Source: Acetivibrio clariflavus DSM 19732
GTDB taxonomy: Bacteria > Bacillota > Clostridia > Acetivibrionales > Acetivibrionaceae
NCBI RefSeq assembly: GCF_000237085.1
Contig: NC_016627.1
Location: 1,116,001-1,180,000 of the forward strand
DNA length: 64,000 nt
Direction of reading: 5' to 3'
A program made the translations under genes and the position numbers. The notes beneath the pieces were generated by a model. It did no database searches, was not told the DNA's origin, and was given only the letters and a program-made list of their open reading frames with translations. Positions 62,923 through 64,000 of this stretch are shown in pieces (position 1 is the first letter of the stretch; each line of letters begins with the position of its first letter).

Positions 62923-64000
62923 ATGTCTGCAACTATTGGCTTAAAGCAAAAAAGTGGATATAGCACATACAAACTGTATACGTTGATTCTTGTACTGTCA
63001 CCCATATTACGCCAGTATAAATCGGGAATACCGGGAGTTACATTGGCAGAATTGACTTTAGGCATAACCGGTTTATTGGTTTTCGGAAAGGAATTTAAAA
63101 TATCCTTTAATAAAGCGCTGCCATTGATATATCTTTGGTTTATAGGTGTATTTTTATCGTTGAATTCTTATTTTTTTCAACAATGTATCTACTTTGAATC
63201 GGTATCAAGATTGATCAGATTTTCATTTTATGTGTTTCTGGTGGTTATTGCTACCAATTGTTTTCAACTGAGTTATGCCTTAAAGATCCTAAAGATATTA
63301 TCTATAGCCGTATCAATATATATTATAGGCCAGACTATAGTTTATAATATTCTGGGAGTAATACTTCCGTTTAAGATACTACTTTTCCCGCTGTGGAATG
63401 ATATCGATACCGGATATATGTTGAATTTTGCAAGTAAATACTACTTTAGACCGTCAGGAGTTTTTGTCGAGCCCGGTTATGCAGCACAGTTCTTGCTGCC
63501 GAGTCTTGCGTTTTCATTGTTTGGGTGGCGAAATGAAGAAAAAGTAGATTATAAATGTGTTGTTTTGATTTTTACAGCTATGATACTGACTACATCGGCA
63601 CAGGGAATATTTTTGGGGATGTTTGTATTAGGTGTATTTCTGATGTATAAAATCAGAAAAAATGAAAAGTTCACCGGAGTTTATGAGAAATTATTGTTAA
63701 TTGCTTTAATACTGATTTTGCTTGTGGCTTTTTTTAGCCTTGATTATATTCAGTTGGCAATTAATAAAGTAACAGGCGAAGTCCGAGCCGGAAGTTCATT
63801 TGCATTAAGGGTATATAGGGGATTCGCGGTATTTGCCCAACTTCCTGTAATATATAAAATAGTTGGTGTCGGACATGGAAATATGGGAAACTTTGTATTG
63901 GCCAATGATATAATTACAAAATATGATTCAGCCAAGACTACTTTGGATTATGCAGATTATTCAAGCGGATTGTCAACAGTACTGGTGTCCTACGGAATTA
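62923..64000 (+). CDS. Wzy-type polysaccharide polymerase/O-antigen ligase family, partial at window end
   Basis: The reading frame is open from ATG 62923 to the window edge (about 359 codons, no stop). It begins MSATIGLKQKSGYSTYKLYT and has about eight hydrophobic helices with a large outer loop (RPSGVFVEPGYAAQFLLPSLAFS), the usual pattern of Wzy polymerases; a conserved RPSG-x-F-x-EP motif is seen in this group. AAGGGGAAAA precedes the start. It is expected to join lipid-linked repeat units outside the membrane. The end lies outside the window. Confidence 0.82.
   Translation, partial: MSATIGLKQKSGYSTYKLYTLILVLSPILRQYKSGIPGVTLAELTLGITGLLVFGKEFKISFNKALPLIYLWFIGVFLSLNSYFFQQCIYFESVSRLIRFSFYVFLVVIATNCFQLSYALKILKILSIAVSIYIIGQTIVYNILGVILPFKILLFPLWNDIDTGYMLNFASKYYFRPSGVFVEPGYAAQFLLPSLAFSLFGWRNEEKVDYKCVVLIFTAMILTTSAQGIFLGMFVLGVFLMYKIRKNEKFTGVYEKLLLIALILILLVAFFSLDYIQLAINKVTGEVRAGSSFALRVYRGFAVFAQLPVIYKIVGVGHGNMGNFVLANDIITKYDSAKTTLDYADYSSGLSTVLVSYGI

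Noticed and set aside
1-64000. CRISPR arrays, insertion sequences, rRNA and tRNA genes
   Set aside because: No regularly spaced repeats, transposase-like proteins, terminal inverted repeats with target duplications, or tRNA/rRNA signatures were seen in reading the window.

Overview
The window looks like chromosome of a low-GC, spore-forming, anaerobic Firmicute of the Clostridia, most like the Acetivibrio (Hungateiclostridium) / Clostridium thermocellum group. This is inferred from gene content: a six-subunit Ech hydrogenase followed directly by hypABFCDE, a GTP-type PEP carboxykinase, a membrane pyrophosphatase, a spore-coat type transglutaminase, secreted proteins with copper-amine-oxidase-like stalk domains, AGGAGG ribosome sites and frequent GTG/TTG starts. 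No rRNA, tRNA, CRISPR array or recognisable transposase was seen.

Layout. 0.1-5.3 kb: small membrane protein, metallophosphoesterase, azlCD amino-acid exporter and hppA. 5.7-8.0 kb: a tryptophan T-box leader and trpBA. 8.2-11.6 kb: a small accessory patch with a HigBA-type toxin-antitoxin pair under an 18-bp palindrome and a large AAA_13 (RloC/PrrC-like) ATPase whose Walker A is cut off from its start by a one-base frameshift. 12-14.2 kb: CorC/HlyC transporter with an unusual leader, and a small conserved protein. 14.2-17.6 kb: a decayed copy of a chemoreceptor 3' end, then cheW and an intact chemoreceptor gene. 17.8-21.1 kb: two tandem MutS-like ATPases.

21.5-32.4 kb: echABCDEF-hypABFCDE, one transcription unit encoding a membrane [NiFe] hydrogenase that couples ferredoxin oxidation to H2 formation, with its metal-centre assembly proteins. 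32.4-35.6 kb: NAD salvage operon (NrtR-like regulator, nicotinamidase-like hydrolase, nicotinate phosphoribosyltransferase). 36-37.9 kb: pckG. 38-42.3 kb, minus strand: unknown membrane protein, unknown protein plus tgl, and a second orphan trpB with a repeat-containing leader.

42.5-51.4 kb: stalk-SleB cell wall hydrolase, a zinc uptake ABC operon behind a Zur-like box, a secreted stalk/LRR/transglutaminase/propeller mosaic protein, and an ABC exporter pair. 51.4-64 kb: surface polysaccharide locus. Minus-strand cpsCDB-like genes (co-polymerase, tyrosine kinase, PHP phosphatase) face away from a plus-strand run with a CapD-like dehydratase, SDR, initiating sugar transferase, split transketolase pair, glycosyltransferases, UDP-glucose dehydrogenase and a Wzy-type polymerase cut by the window edge.

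Most worth a second look: the frameshifted zinc-hook ATPase, the chemoreceptor relic, the two class-1 TrpB proteins with different leaders, the unidentified structured leaders, the mosaic LRR-transglutaminase protein, and the transketolase pair inside the polysaccharide locus.
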